Positions 26,928-36,530 of a DNA stretch of 64,000 nt are shown here, piece by piece (the stretch's first letter is position 1; the number at the start of each line of letters is the position of its first letter). The notes under the pieces were generated by a model. The model worked only from the letters and a program-made list of their open reading frames with translations. It was not told the origin of the DNA and searched no databases. Source of the DNA: Bradyrhizobium sp. 139. GTDB taxonomy: Bacteria; Pseudomonadota; Alphaproteobacteria; Rhizobiales; Xanthobacteraceae. The position numbers were made by a program, and so were the translations under genes. The stretch spans positions 154,585-218,584 of the forward strand of contig NZ_JADPKS010000069.1 of the NCBI RefSeq assembly GCF_023074175.1. Direction: 5' to 3'.

Positions 26928-29900
26928 TCACTTCACCGCCCACACCTCGACGTTCCCTGTCCCCGTGCGACCATACCGCGAGGGATTGTACATGTCCTCG
27001 ACATAGGCCTGCGGCAGCACGTATTTGCCCGGCGAGACTGCGCGTACGACATAGGCGACGGTGAAGACCGACTGAGAGTCCGAGGCGCGATCGACCGCCG
27101 CCGTGAACCGGTCATCGCGGAACTCGGCATCTTCAGGCTCCTCGCCGTTCTCGATCCAGTCCAGCGTGCCGCTGTCGCCCGACGACACCAGTTTTGGATT
27201 GTCGATCTCCAGGCCCGCGGGCAGATAGTCGGACACCATGATGTGGCCGTACTCGGGCTTGGCCTCGGTGATCTTCAGCACCACGGCGAAACGCTGGTTC
27301 TGCTTGACCTTGCTGATGTCGGCTGGCTTGCCATCGAGCGTGAAGTAGGTCCGCTCGATGCTGAAGCCATGCGATGCAGCCGGCTCCGGCGTGACCGGCG
27401 AGCCCGACACCGAGACCACGGCCTGCACCGGCGCGTCGCCGGTGTTGGTGATCTTCAGCGGCTTGCCCTCCAGCGTCACAGCCTTGTAGCTGCGGTAGAG
27501 CGCGGTCTTGACCGGCTGGCCGTCGACTTCCATGGACAGGTTCTCCCTGGCGAGCGCGCGCGCCGCCAGGACCAGCCACGCATTCTCCTGCGTGGAGGTG
27601 TAGGGCGTCAGACCGCGCGCGGTCTCGACTCGCAACACCGCCTGCGTCAGCGTCGCCTTCGGCGCGTTGCCTTCGCTGGCGAGCGAGACCAGCGCGGCGG
27701 CATCGCGGAGCTGCGAGCCGTAATCGGTGCGGCCGAACTCCAGTACCGGCTTCGGCGCGAGGCTGTCGAGCGCGGCACCGTAGACGCGTTCAGCGCGGTT
27801 GCGGTCGCCGACCAGCGCGAGCGCCGCGGCAAGCTGCGACTTCGCAATCGGCGTTGCGAGGTTGCTCAATTTGGTGTCGGCGAGATAGCGGAGATCGCCG
27901 ATCGGCGCTGCACCGTTACGGGCGAGCACGTAGAGACCGTAAGCAAGATCGCGGCCGCCGTCCTTCTCCGGCTCGTTGCCGTTCACGACCGAATTGCGGA
28001 TACGGTCGAGCGCGTTTTTGAACAGCACGTCCGGCACCACAAAGCCCTTTTCGCGGGCGCGGGTGAGGAAGTCCGTCACATAGGCGTCGAGCCAGGCATC
28101 GTCCCCGCCGGCCGACCACAGGCCGAACGAGCCGTTGGAGCCTTGGCGTGCCAGCAGCCGCTCGATCGCATCGCGGATGCGCTGGTCGACCTCGGTGTCC
28201 ATGGCCAGATGCGCGCCGGCCGCGAGGTCATTGACATAGAGCAGCGGCAGCGCGCGGCTCGTGATCTGTTCCGAGCAGCCATAGGGATAGCGATCGAGCG
28301 CCTTGAGGATGGTCGCGGCGTCGAGCGCGGTCGAGAGGCTCGCCGAGACCGAGACGCTGCCGGTGCCCGGCACAAGGTCGGAGAACATGTCCGAGGTCAG
28401 CGTCAGGCTCTCGCCCTTCGCCAACGTCCGGATCGAACGCCGTGCCAGCACCTGCGTCGCCGCCTTGACGTCGAGCGCATAGTGGCGCGACAGCGCAAGG
28501 CCGTTCGGTCCCTTGATGTCGACGTCGAGCGTCGCCTGGCCCGCCGCGGTCGCGTCGAGCGCGAGCGAGAACGAATTGCGCTGCTTGGCGGCGAGCTTGA
28601 CCGTGGTCGCGGGATTGCCGGTCATCTTGACCGGCCCGCCCGTTTTCACGTTGATGACGTAGTCGCCGGCCTGGCCCTCGACATTGTCGATCTCGAGATT
28701 GACCGTGCCGTGGTCGCCATTGAGCAGGAAGCGCGGCAAGGTGGTGGTCAGCACCACGGGATCGCGGATCACGACATCCGTGTTGGCGCGGCCGAGCTTG
28801 GTCGCGGTCCACGCCACTGCCATCACGCGCGCGGTGCCGGCGAATTCGGGGATATCGAAGCTCACTTCGGCGGTGCCGTCGGCGGCGACCGTGACGATGC
28901 CCGAATAGAGCGCGAGCGGCTTTTGCGCGGGCGGCGAGCCCTGCAATTCGCCAGCACCGGCATCGCCGCCGGACTTGATCTGACCGCGGGTGCCCGACAT
29001 GCCGTCGATGAGCTGCCCATAGAGATCGCGGATCTCTGCGCTCAGGCGGCGCTGGCCGAGATAATAGTCGTCTGGCGCCGGCGGCTTGTAGTTGGTCAGG
29101 TTGAGGATGCCGACGTCGACCGCTGATATCACGACCTTGGCGTCCTCGCCCGGATTGAGCCCGTCGAGCTTGACCGGGATCTTCAACATCGCATTCGGCC
29201 GGATCAGGGCCGGCGGCGTCAGCTTGACCTGCAGCGTGCGGGTCTGCTTGTCGATGCCGAACCATTTCAGGCCGATCGCCCGGCCGGGCATGCGTTGCGC
29301 AGCCGCATCGAGCGGCCGGCGCAGCGTCGCCACGATGTAGGCGCCGGTGCCCCAGTCCTTGCCGACCGGCAGCCTCACCTGCGCGGTACCTTCCTTGACG
29401 TCGATGGTCTGCGTCGTCAGCAGGCGGTCGCCGAGCACGTTGACGGTGAGCTTGCCGGCGCTGCGGACATTGACCGACACGGTCATGGTGTCGCCGGAGG
29501 CGTATTGCGGCTTGTCGATCGAGGTCTCAAGCAGGTCCGGCGTGTCGGCGCTGCCGTCGGAATACCAGCCGACGTCGAACTGCACCGAGGTCACCGGACC
29601 GTCGGCATCGTTCGACTTCACATCCAGCCGGTAGCGGCCGGGCTGCGGGGTGAGCGAAATCCGCGACGGCTTGTCGCCCGTAACAGTCACATCACCGTCG
29701 GCGACGCGCGAGGTCGATTTGACCGGCTCGTACTCCCAGTAATTGCTCTGGCGGTACCACTGGTAGCGCGACTCCATCTTCAGGAGTTCGTAGCGCAGGC
29801 CGTCGCGGCGAAGTGTCTGGCCCTCGGGCGAGACGAACACGACATCGAACTCGGCCTTGTCGCCCTCGGCGACGTTCTTGTCCCCGAATAGCGGCTTGAT

Positions 29901-32132
29901 GCCGATCATGGCGGCAGCAGGCGCGACCGGCAGCACGATCTTGCGCTCGACGGCGCGGCCGCCGGTCTCGACCATGCGGACGAAGATCTGCGCCTCCTGC
30001 GGCCGCGTCGAGGCTGGCTGCTTGTCGAGCGTGACCGGGAAGGTCGCAACGCCATTGGCGTCGGCCTCGGGCAAGTTCTCCAGCGGCGTGCGCTCGTTCG
30101 AGGTGGTCTCCTCGTCGGCGACGCCGAACTGGTAGCCGGCAAAGCCCGGCCGCTCGGACGCGGGCGCAACCAGCATGTCGCCTTCGAGCACCAGGCCCGA
30201 AGCCGGCGCGCCATAAAGGAAATGGCCGTCCGCCTTAAGCTCCACCGGCGCATTAGCTTTGATCAGCTTGTCCTTGGCAGACAAGTCGAATTCGATCCTG
30301 TCAGGGACGTAATCCTCGACCATGAACGTGGTCTCGCCGACCGAAGAGCCCTTCGGATCGGTGAAGGCGCGCACGCGCCAGGTTCCGGTCGGGACGGCCG
30401 AATTGAGCGGCACGGACAGCATACGGCCGCCGGCGCCCTGGTCAGGCAACACGGCGCGGCGGAATTCGACGCCGTCGGGACGCTCGATCACCAGCGTCAG
30501 CGGCCCGCCGGCAACGGCGTTGCCCTGCCCGTCGCGGAGCAGCGCGGTGAGATAGACGGTCTCGCTGGAGCGGTAGACGCCGCGCTCGGCATAGACGAAG
30601 GCGTCCGCGCCTGATGGCACCGCCCGGCCCGAAACGCCGCGGTCGGACAGGTCGAAAGCCGAGGTCTTCAGGCTGAGGAAGGCATAGTCGGCCTTCTCGC
30701 CGGTGACCGTGAGCATCGCCGGCGACAGACCGCCCTCGCCGCGCGCAAGGCCCGCCTCGAACAGCACATGGCCGCTGTCATCGGTCTTGCGGGTCGCCAG
30801 GATCTCGTTGTTGCGGGCAACCAGCCGCACCTCGGCTTTGCCGACCGGGTCGGTGGAAGCCAGCGAATTGACGAAGACGTGGATGCCGTCATTGCCGGAA
30901 TAGGCTGTTACACCGAGGTCGGAGACGATGAACCATTGGGTGGCGAGCTGGTACTCGTCATCCGAGCCCGGCCCCTTGGCGGCGGCCGTCATCACGTAGA
31001 CGCCAGGCTGGAGCTCGCCCAGCGCCTGATCGACCGGGAATGCGGTGGTGACATCCTGGTTCAGCGTCATCGCGGTCGCGAGCTCGCCGGACCAGACTTT
31101 GACCCCGCGCTCGCCGCCGAGATCGCTGAGCTGGTAGCGCGACAGCGTCTTCTGGAAATCGCTGTCGACGACCGTATTGATCAGATTGCGGTCGCCGATC
31201 CTGAATACGTTGACGTTGACCGCGGGCGTGTTGACGCTGACCACGGGAATGCCGCGCTGGCCGGTCTTGGGCAGCACATAGGCACGGCTGGTGAAGCGCA
31301 CGAACGGTTTCCGGTCGCGCACATAGACATTGAACTCGGCCGATTTCGGCAGGCCCTCCTTCACGGTGGACGGCAGGCCGGCGCGCAAATTGATGTTGTA
31401 ACGCTCCCCATGCTTCAGCCCGTCAACGCAGAGCTGCTTGCCTTCGACCGACAGCGCCGGCTTGTCCTGGCCCGCGAGTGCCAGGAACGGCGCGAAATCG
31501 GTGCGCTTGGCCAGTTCTTCCGAGAACTGGAAGCAGGCGCGCGGGCTCGCGGAATCCGAGTCCACCGTGTAGTCGAGTAGCCGAAAGCCGTGCTCGTCGC
31601 GCATTTTCTCGTATTGGCCGCGGACGTCGGCGACTTCGCGCATGTCGAGCGACAGCCGCAGCGCATCCAGCGCCGGCCGCCACAGCTTGCGTTCGCCCAG
31701 CGACTTGCCGAGCACGGCGAGCGCATCTGCCTCCTCGCCGGGATTACCGGCGCGCTGGTAGGCGATGTAGGCGGCGGTCGAGGCACGCTCCAAAAGGAAC
31801 GTCTGCTCGCTCGAGCTCTTCGGCGAGATCTGGAAGATGGCTTTGGCGAGCCGCAGCCAGTTGCCGGTATCCTCCGGCGAGGTGGCCGCGATCTGGCCGA
31901 GCACCGACAGTCCGGTGCGAAAATCATTGCGCCGAAAGGCGGCGTCGGCGTCGGTGCGCAAGCTCGCGCTGGTCTTGGCGACCGGCCCCGCCTCGCTCTT
32001 GATCTGGGCCTCCAGCTTGATCGCGGAATCGGCAAGGTCGTCGCGCTTGAACGCCTTGTCGGCGGCCTGCGCCGTCGCAAGGCCAAACGCCAGCATGGCG
32101 CAGAGTGTGACGGCGCGAACTAGACCGATCAT
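26928..32132 (-). CDS. Bacterial alpha-2-macroglobulin (large periplasmic protease trap)
   Basis: 1734 residues with a Sec signal peptide (MIGLVRAVTLCAMLAFGLATAQA) and no lipobox, so a soluble periplasmic form rather than the lipoprotein form of E. coli. MG2-type beta domains span residues about 250-1150 (GVYRSSETVYLTALLRD; FVEDYVPDRIEFDL-like strings), then the A2M domain and a thioester domain with the reactive motif CSEQ at C1286 in YPYGCSEQI, followed by the alpha-alpha toroid (DDAWLDAYVTDFL). The intact CxEQ predicts covalent trapping of attacking proteases. With PBP1C it is proposed to guard and mend the wall after breach. Last codons overlap no other gene; pbpC follows. Confidence 0.93.
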   Translation of the reverse strand: MIGLVRAVTLCAMLAFGLATAQAADKAFKRDDLADSAIKLEAQIKSEAGPVAKTSASLRTDADAAFRRNDFRTGLSVLGQIAATSPEDTGNWLRLAKAIFQISPKSSSEQTFLLERASTAAYIAYQRAGNPGEEADALAVLGKSLGERKLWRPALDALRLSLDMREVADVRGQYEKMRDEHGFRLLDYTVDSDSASPRACFQFSEELAKRTDFAPFLALAGQDKPALSVEGKQLCVDGLKHGERYNINLRAGLPSTVKEGLPKSAEFNVYVRDRKPFVRFTSRAYVLPKTGQRGIPVVSVNTPAVNVNVFRIGDRNLINTVVDSDFQKTLSRYQLSDLGGERGVKVWSGELATAMTLNQDVTTAFPVDQALGELQPGVYVMTAAAKGPGSDDEYQLATQWFIVSDLGVTAYSGNDGIHVFVNSLASTDPVGKAEVRLVARNNEILATRKTDDSGHVLFEAGLARGEGGLSPAMLTVTGEKADYAFLSLKTSAFDLSDRGVSGRAVPSGADAFVYAERGVYRSSETVYLTALLRDGQGNAVAGGPLTLVIERPDGVEFRRAVLPDQGAGGRMLSVPLNSAVPTGTWRVRAFTDPKGSSVGETTFMVEDYVPDRIEFDLSAKDKLIKANAPVELKADGHFLYGAPASGLVLEGDMLVAPASERPGFAGYQFGVADEETTSNERTPLENLPEADANGVATFPVTLDKQPASTRPQEAQIFVRMVETGGRAVERKIVLPVAPAAAMIGIKPLFGDKNVAEGDKAEFDVVFVSPEGQTLRRDGLRYELLKMESRYQWYRQSNYWEYEPVKSTSRVADGDVTVTGDKPSRISLTPQPGRYRLDVKSNDADGPVTSVQFDVGWYSDGSADTPDLLETSIDKPQYASGDTMTVSVNVRSAGKLTVNVLGDRLLTTQTIDVKEGTAQVRLPVGKDWGTGAYIVATLRRPLDAAAQRMPGRAIGLKWFGIDKQTRTLQVKLTPPALIRPNAMLKIPVKLDGLNPGEDAKVVISAVDVGILNLTNYKPPAPDDYYLGQRRLSAEIRDLYGQLIDGMSGTRGQIKSGGDAGAGELQGSPPAQKPLALYSGIVTVAADGTAEVSFDIPEFAGTARVMAVAWTATKLGRANTDVVIRDPVVLTTTLPRFLLNGDHGTVNLEIDNVEGQAGDYVINVKTGGPVKMTGNPATTVKLAAKQRNSFSLALDATAAGQATLDVDIKGPNGLALSRHYALDVKAATQVLARRSIRTLAKGESLTLTSDMFSDLVPGTGSVSVSASLSTALDAATILKALDRYPYGCSEQITSRALPLLYVNDLAAGAHLAMDTEVDQRIRDAIERLLARQGSNGSFGLWSAGGDDAWLDAYVTDFLTRAREKGFVVPDVLFKNALDRIRNSVVNGNEPEKDGGRDLAYGLYVLARNGAAPIGDLRYLADTKLSNLATPIAKSQLAAALALVGDRNRAERVYGAALDSLAPKPVLEFGRTDYGSQLRDAAALVSLASEGNAPKATLTQAVLRVETARGLTPYTSTQENAWLVLAARALARENLSMEVDGQPVKTALYRSYKAVTLEGKPLKITNTGDAPVQAVVSVSGSPVTPEPAASHGFSIERTYFTLDGKPADISKVKQNQRFAVVLKITEAKPEYGHIMVSDYLPAGLEIDNPKLVSSGDSGTLDWIENGEEPEDAEFRDDRFTAAVDRASDSQSVFTVAYVVRAVSPGKYVLPQAYVEDMYNPSRYGRTGTGNVEVWAVK

Positions 32133-32492
32133 GATGGACTCCCGGAAATCGCGGACGAACGCCCGCGGGGGCGATGAAGTGCGCGGAAAGTGACGGACTC
32201 AAGGCGATGGAACCAGAGGTGCAATTCGTCGCATTCGCTATGGCAAGGCAAGCCCTGAGCTGCCCGAGGACCGCCGCAGGAGAATGCGGCAGGAAAAGCT
32301 GTACCGTCAGAGCATGTCCCGGGAGCGACACGGCCGGCCGCCGCGCCGCGAGAGCCTGCCAAACATACTCCGCCGCTCCGCTTTGTCGCTTCCGGGGGCA
32401 AAACGGTTCGGTTCAGGCTTGGCGGACGTGCGGATTTTTCATATTTGGCGTGATAGAAGACCGGCGCGCGGCAGCCGAGGCCGGCACCAAAC

Positions 32493-32569
32493 GGTCCCGT
32501 AGCTCAACTGGATAGAGCATCAGATTTCTACTCTGAGGGTTGCAGGTTCGATTCCTGCCGGGATCGCCA
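32493..32569 (+). tRNA. tRNA-Arg (anticodon UCU)
   Basis: Full cloverleaf: acceptor GGTCCCG/CGGGATC (one G-U), D-stem GCTC/GAGC, anticodon stem TCAGA/TCTGA with loop TTTCTAC (anticodon TCT), T-arm GCAGG-TTCGATT-CCTGC, discriminator G and encoded CCA (32567-32569). It reads AGA codons, rare in this GC-rich genome. The 360 bases upstream of it hold no recognisable gene. Confidence 0.96.
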
Positions 32570-32686
32570 GTCACGGCGAACCGGGGCGAGCAGCTAAACT
32601 AGACTGGAGCGGTGTCGGCTGCAGCGTGCCGAACAGGTGCCTTCGTGGTCCGTTCCGGGCGCAGGATGGAGCGGACGCTCCAAAGA

Positions 32687-32714
32687 AGAAAGCCCCGCAA
32701 GAGCGGGGCTTTCT
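32687..32714. terminator. Bidirectional intrinsic terminator
   Basis: Perfect 12-bp stem AGAAAGCCCCGC / GCGGGGCTTTCT with loop AAGA. It serves the minus-strand outer-membrane protein gene and lies downstream of tRNA-Arg on the plus strand. Confidence 0.85.
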
Positions 32715-32731
32715 GACCTGGGTTTGGCTTC

Positions 32732-33499
32732 TTAGTACCTCGCGACCGCCGGGCCGCCGAACTTGTAGTTCAGACCGACCTTCGCGATCGACAGCTTGTT
32801 CTTGATGTCGACATTCGCAACAGCAGGTACGCCCGCCAGCGGGGAGAAATCAAACGCGATGCTCTTCTTGTCGAAGTCCATGTAATCGTACTCGATGAAC
32901 GCGCTCCAGTTGTGGTCGAACGCGTATTCAGCACCGAGGCCGATCAGCCAACCGAACGACGTGCTGTTCGAGCTGACCGAAAATGCGGCCGGTCCGAGTC
33001 CGGCAGCTGCGCTGAACGTATGGTCCGTATGCAGCCACGCGGCGCCCCCCTTCACATAGACGAGAGTGCGGTCCGCCACCACGCCGCCAAGGCGACCCGT
33101 AACCGTTGCAAGCCAATCGCTCTTCCCGGTGCAGCTGGCGATGAATACGCATGGGGTCGTGCCCTTTACGTCCATTCCGGCGATGTCGCCCTGGACGCCC
33201 AGAACAGCCCAGCCGGTCTGCCAGTTGTAGCCGGCCTGCCCGCCCCCCAGAAACCCGCTCCGGCTGTTCTGGTCGATCGGGAAGCCGCCGGGGATGATAC
33301 CGCCGCCGGCGCCAGTGAGGCCGGTCAAAGTGGATTCCGTGGTACCCCAGCCCGCTCCCACATGACCGCCGAGATAGAAACCGGTCCAACTCCAGACCGG
33401 AACGGGCGCCAGAATGGGGGCCTTCGTGGCCATGTCGGCGGCGAAGCTCAGGCTCGTCGAGGCCAGGAAAATTGCCCCAGCAACAATTTTGGTTTTCAT
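32732..33499 (-). CDS. Outer-membrane beta-barrel protein (Omp25/Omp31-like porin family)
   Basis: 255 residues, signal peptide MKTKIVAGAIFLASTSLSFA, then DMATKAP...VWSWTGFYLGGHVGAGWG, the standard opening of rhizobial Omp25/RopB-like eight-stranded barrels. Alternating beta-strands (VYVKGGAAWLHTDH, WSAFIEYDYMDFD) end in LSIAKVGLNYKFGGPAVARY, with a terminal aromatic residue as needed for BAM insertion. ATG 33499 has GGAG eight bases upstream. Two cysteines (PCVFIASCTG) in an external loop could form a disulphide, which is less usual. Function is probably structural in the outer membrane; such proteins form multi-copy families in this genus. Confidence 0.9.
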   Translation of the reverse strand: MKTKIVAGAIFLASTSLSFAADMATKAPILAPVPVWSWTGFYLGGHVGAGWGTTESTLTGLTGAGGGIIPGGFPIDQNSRSGFLGGGQAGYNWQTGWAVLGVQGDIAGMDVKGTTPCVFIASCTGKSDWLATVTGRLGGVVADRTLVYVKGGAAWLHTDHTFSAAAGLGPAAFSVSSNSTSFGWLIGLGAEYAFDHNWSAFIEYDYMDFDKKSIAFDFSPLAGVPAVANVDIKNKLSIAKVGLNYKFGGPAVARY

Positions 33500-33761
33500 A
33501 GCATTTACTCCAGAGATGGATGAATAGCCGATCAATACCGTAGATGTACGGAATCATCCGCAACCCTGGCTAGTGCATGCGAGCAACACGCCCGGAGGCT
33601 GACTAGGCCTCGGGCGTCGTTCCAAGGCTCCCGACGCCACTGTGCAAGAACTCCACCCATCCGGCGAGATATCGAGCTTGCACATAGCAAGCTCAGTATC
33701 CCTGCCGGTTGGACGGGCTCAATTTCCGTTGGGCAATCTTCTCATGTGCGCGATCTCGCCA

Positions 33762-35066
33762 TCAATGGCTTTGCACCCGCGCGCACCGTTCATGCTCCCG
33801 CTGACGCCTCGCCCACCACCGGGCAATGGCCGCGGCAAGATCATTCCACAGTTCAGTCGGCAGATCAGGAACCGCAACCCGGACGCTGTACTGATCCGTG
33901 GTCGCGTTGTAAAACCACTCGGTCGCGGCGAAGTCGAAGCCGAAGCTGCCGGCGTGCCGAATGGGAAAGCCGTCGCGGCTCAGGTCGCTGCTCATGTTTT
34001 CGGCGGCCTGCCGCGCGGTCGCTTCGTCGAAGGCATGCCTGCCGCGAAGCGTGACATAGAGGCCGTGGGTGAAGTGGAGCTCGTCCGAGAGTGCGGGGAG
34101 TTCGCGCGCGAAAAGCCGGGCTGCGAGGCGCCCGTTGCGCAGGATGGCTGCAACACGCCTTTTTGTTAATGCCCAATAAGCGGCAGAACCGACATAGGGC
34201 GGGAAGTGCGCCGGCAGCGCCGCGCCGCCCAGGAGCCGCACCGCGTTACGGGTTTCTGCCGCCAGGCGTTCGACCATCGAACAGCTTGCCTCAGTGCCCT
34301 GCCCGCTCCAGCGAACGAAAACCGCAGAGCCGAGCCGGCCGTATTCCGCGCCGAGCGAATCCAGCTTGTTATGGCTTCGCACCATGACGACGGGAATTCC
34401 GCATCGCTTTGCCCAGCGCAGAACCCGTCGGATGCGGCCCGATCTGCCGGCGAAACATGTCGTGTCGAAGATCAACAGGTCGAGCGCCGAACCGTTGCAG
34501 CGCAAAGCCGCTTCGAACGTCCCTGCAGAGGTGCACGAATCCAGCAGAAGAATCTGCGCCGAGGTTGCCGGAGCTAACGCTTCGCCCAGCGGCAGCCTGG
34601 AGGTGACAGGGCGCAAATGAGGGGAAAAGCGCTCGATCAGCTCCAGCGTCTCGCCGTAGGAGCCCGGCAGCACCAGGATGTCGGCATTGTCGATGATCCG
34701 GGCAGAGGCGAGCAGCAGCGCCGAGACCGCGGCCATGCCGGCGGCGGTATAGATCGTCTCGCTCGTGCTGCCGGTTTCATGTTCATAGAACGAAGGACCG
34801 CGCACCCTTAGATCAGCGCGCTGATAGTCGTAGCTGAACGCGAACGGACCGCTGGTGGGACACGCCGCATGCGACCAGGCCGTCTCCGTCGCTTTCCAAT
34901 CATGCAGCGCATGTTCCGCGCGCAACGCCGCGGCGATCCGGAATTTGGATTTGACGACCTCATCGACCGATTGCGGACGAGCCAAATGCAACGGGCTTCT
35001 CAGGCAATCATTCAGCAGCCCGATTTCCCTGTGCTTTCGTTCCAGATAGGCCTGAATAGTCTCCAT
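33762..35066 (-). CDS. PLP-dependent fold-type I protein of unknown specificity
   Basis: 434 residues. No signal peptide. A Cys/Met-metabolism or aminotransferase-like core is visible: a Gly/Ala-rich phosphate loop TIYTAAGMAAVSALL, the cofactor aspartate in LLIFDTTCFAG, and a likely PLP lysine in VRSHNKLDSLGAEYG about 27 residues later. The substrate is not recognisable; the protein does not match cystathionine enzymes well (for example, no ATKYxxGHSD). It stands alone between an outer-membrane protein and small exported genes. Its start at 35066 lacks a strong ribosome site. The 400 bases upstream hold one palindromic repeat copy and no other gene. Confidence 0.6.
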   Translation of the reverse strand: METIQAYLERKHREIGLLNDCLRSPLHLARPQSVDEVVKSKFRIAAALRAEHALHDWKATETAWSHAACPTSGPFAFSYDYQRADLRVRGPSFYEHETGSTSETIYTAAGMAAVSALLLASARIIDNADILVLPGSYGETLELIERFSPHLRPVTSRLPLGEALAPATSAQILLLDSCTSAGTFEAALRCNGSALDLLIFDTTCFAGRSGRIRRVLRWAKRCGIPVVMVRSHNKLDSLGAEYGRLGSAVFVRWSGQGTEASCSMVERLAAETRNAVRLLGGAALPAHFPPYVGSAAYWALTKRRVAAILRNGRLAARLFARELPALSDELHFTHGLYVTLRGRHAFDEATARQAAENMSSDLSRDGFPIRHAGSFGFDFAATEWFYNATTDQYSVRVAVPDLPTELWNDLAAAIARWWARRQREHERCARVQSH

Positions 35067-35179
35067 GCGGATCTTGGCAATTGCGACTGCCGTTCAACGC
35101 TTGGCGAGTGCATTGGCTCCCAGGATCGGCTCCCCCACCAACCAGGCCCCTTCGGGGGCTTCTTGTTTGTTCATGGTCC

Positions 35180-35244
35180 GACTCCGCTTCGTTCCAAAAG
35201 CACGAATCGTAATCGCGAAAAGCGACACCGAGCGTTTCTTAACG
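35180..35244. repeat. Copy 1 of a ~65-bp repeat (GACTCC...TTCGTTC...AACG)
   Basis: Aligns over its length with 59326-59390 and 59106-59169: shared blocks GACTCC, TTCGTTC, ACGAATCG, GAGCG and TTCTTAACG. It lies in the 401-base gap upstream of the 35468 gene, in which I see no other gene. Confidence 0.55.
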
Positions 35245-35467
35245 CCTCGTTTCGGCGATCGGGATTGATCGTGCGTTTGGTTTCACGAGCATGAGCCGAA
35301 ACCGGTAAGCATCGATCGCTGTGTTCGACAGCAGCCGCCCAACGTCGGCAAAGATCGGAAGTTCCTGGTTGCGAACCCGGCCAGAATAGATGCGCGATTT
35401 GGTCAAAATTCATGCGGGGCGGAACAACTCTTCGGCGCACAGGTAGTCTGGCAAAAGGGAGACGGCC

Positions 35468-35692
35468 ATGAAGCAGATCATCGCACTCGCCGCATTCGCC
35501 GTCATGTGCGGCTCCGCTCTCGCCCAAAATACAGGTCCTGCCCCACAAACGGGCATGGAGAGACCAGAGAACACGAACGGGGCCACGGCAAAGGGCTCGA
35601 TGGATACCACCGGCATGAACGTGGGCCGCGCCGGCCAATCCGAGATGAAGGACAAGAAGGCTCCAGCCAAACAGGACCGCAGGAGCAGATAG
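35468..35692 (+). CDS. Small exported protein, 74 residues
   Basis: Signal peptide MKQIIALAAFAVMCGSALA followed by a hydrophilic, Gly/Thr/Met-rich tail (TGPAPQTGMERPENTNGAT) ending basic. A GGGAG ribosome site lies seven bases before ATG 35468. No domain is recognisable and no cysteine remains after cleavage. A second small gene starts 22 bases later, so the two may be co-transcribed. Similar short periplasmic proteins are abundant in Bradyrhizobium and often stress-induced; I do not assign a function. Confidence 0.7.
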   Translation: MKQIIALAAFAVMCGSALAQNTGPAPQTGMERPENTNGATAKGSMDTTGMNVGRAGQSEMKDKKAPAKQDRRSR

Positions 35693-35713
35693 CTGAGACC
35701 GATGTGAGGGCCC

Positions 35714-35872
35714 ATGAAGCCAGTAAAGTCACTCAAGCAACAGGCGCGTGTGGCGGAGAAGGCTGCCCAGGAGGCCGCCGACGAGTTTGTCGCGGGCCAG
35801 ATGAAGGCGCTGGCCTCTGCGTTTCGGGCCCAGGCAAAAATCCTCAAGAAAAAACGGAAGAAGCCGTCATAG
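35714..35872 (+). CDS. Small basic helical protein, 52 residues
   Basis: ATG 35714 preceded by GAGGG at the right distance; the frame ends TAG at 35872. The product starts MKPVKSLKQQARVAEKA, is Ala/Glu/Lys-rich, predicted as one long helix, and ends KKKRKKPS. It could bind nucleic acid or membrane lipids by charge, but this is only composition. It sits 22 bases after the preceding exported small protein and is followed by an intrinsic terminator at 36003. Confidence 0.6.
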   Translation: MKPVKSLKQQARVAEKAAQEAADEFVAGQMKALASAFRAQAKILKKKRKKPS

Positions 35873-36002
35873 CGCGCGTGCCCTGCGCCGCAATTTGGAG
35901 CCACGAAGGGTTTGGCGCTTCTGGATTGGAACAAACGCGCGACCAGCGTGTTGAACCTGCGAACTGAGTGGTGCCGACTTGCCAGCCCCGGTCGGCTTGA
36001 AG

Positions 36003-36035
36003 AACCCCGTGCTTGTCCCCCGAGCACGGGGTTTT
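36003..36035 (+). terminator. Intrinsic terminator with shared upstream motif
   Basis: Stem AACCCCGTGC / GCACGGGGTT and a T-run. The preceding 36 bases contain AGTGGTGCCG (35967-35976) and TTGAAGAACCCCG (35997-36009), both repeated in the same order before the terminator at 60345. Confidence 0.8.
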
Positions 36036-36188
36036 CTCATGCGCTTTCAACGCTATGTTGTTTTTCCGAGCGAGCACGCGATGGCCGTCAACGCAGCGCA
36101 GCAAGACAACGCCTTGTCGCGCAGAGCCGGCAACGCGAGCCCCGCCATGAGAGTGCCGCTCTGGTTGCGCGGCCCCGAATGGATGCGA

Positions 36189-36341
36189 TTAGTCCGTCTG
36201 CTCGTCGTGGCGGTCGCGGGCGAGTTGATGCCAGGCCAGAGCCAGTTGGATCAGTCTCTGCCGGTCGTCGCCGTCGGAGGACGCCGCGGCCCGCCTCATC
36301 GCGGCCTCGGCTTCGTGCTGTGGGTCGTACCTGGGACACAT
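36189..36341 (-). CDS. Small acidic/basic helical protein, 50 residues
   Basis: ATG 36341 with AGGA seven bases upstream; stop TAA at 36189. Sequence opens MCPRYDPQHEAEAAMRRAAA and continues with a helix containing LIQLALAWHQLARDRHDEQ. The pattern of an amphipathic helix followed by a charged end fits a family of short conserved soluble proteins seen in this genus. Codon use is as GC-rich at third positions as in the neighbours, in contrast with the overlapping plus-strand frames. Function unknown. Confidence 0.6.
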   Translation of the reverse strand: MCPRYDPQHEAEAAMRRAAASSDGDDRQRLIQLALAWHQLARDRHDEQTD

Positions 36342-36530
36342 GGGCCGATCCTAGCCGACCGAATTGGACAGGCGGATGGCAATTCCGCCCGTATGATTGC
36401 GGTGTGGTTCTTCTCGTCGACCGGACCCACTCAGACGCATCTGTGAACTGCGTCACAGCCTGCGCCCGGCATCTCGGCTAAACAGAGCCTCAACCGCTCG
36501 CACGGCCGCGAGAGGCATGGGTGGCCTGTC

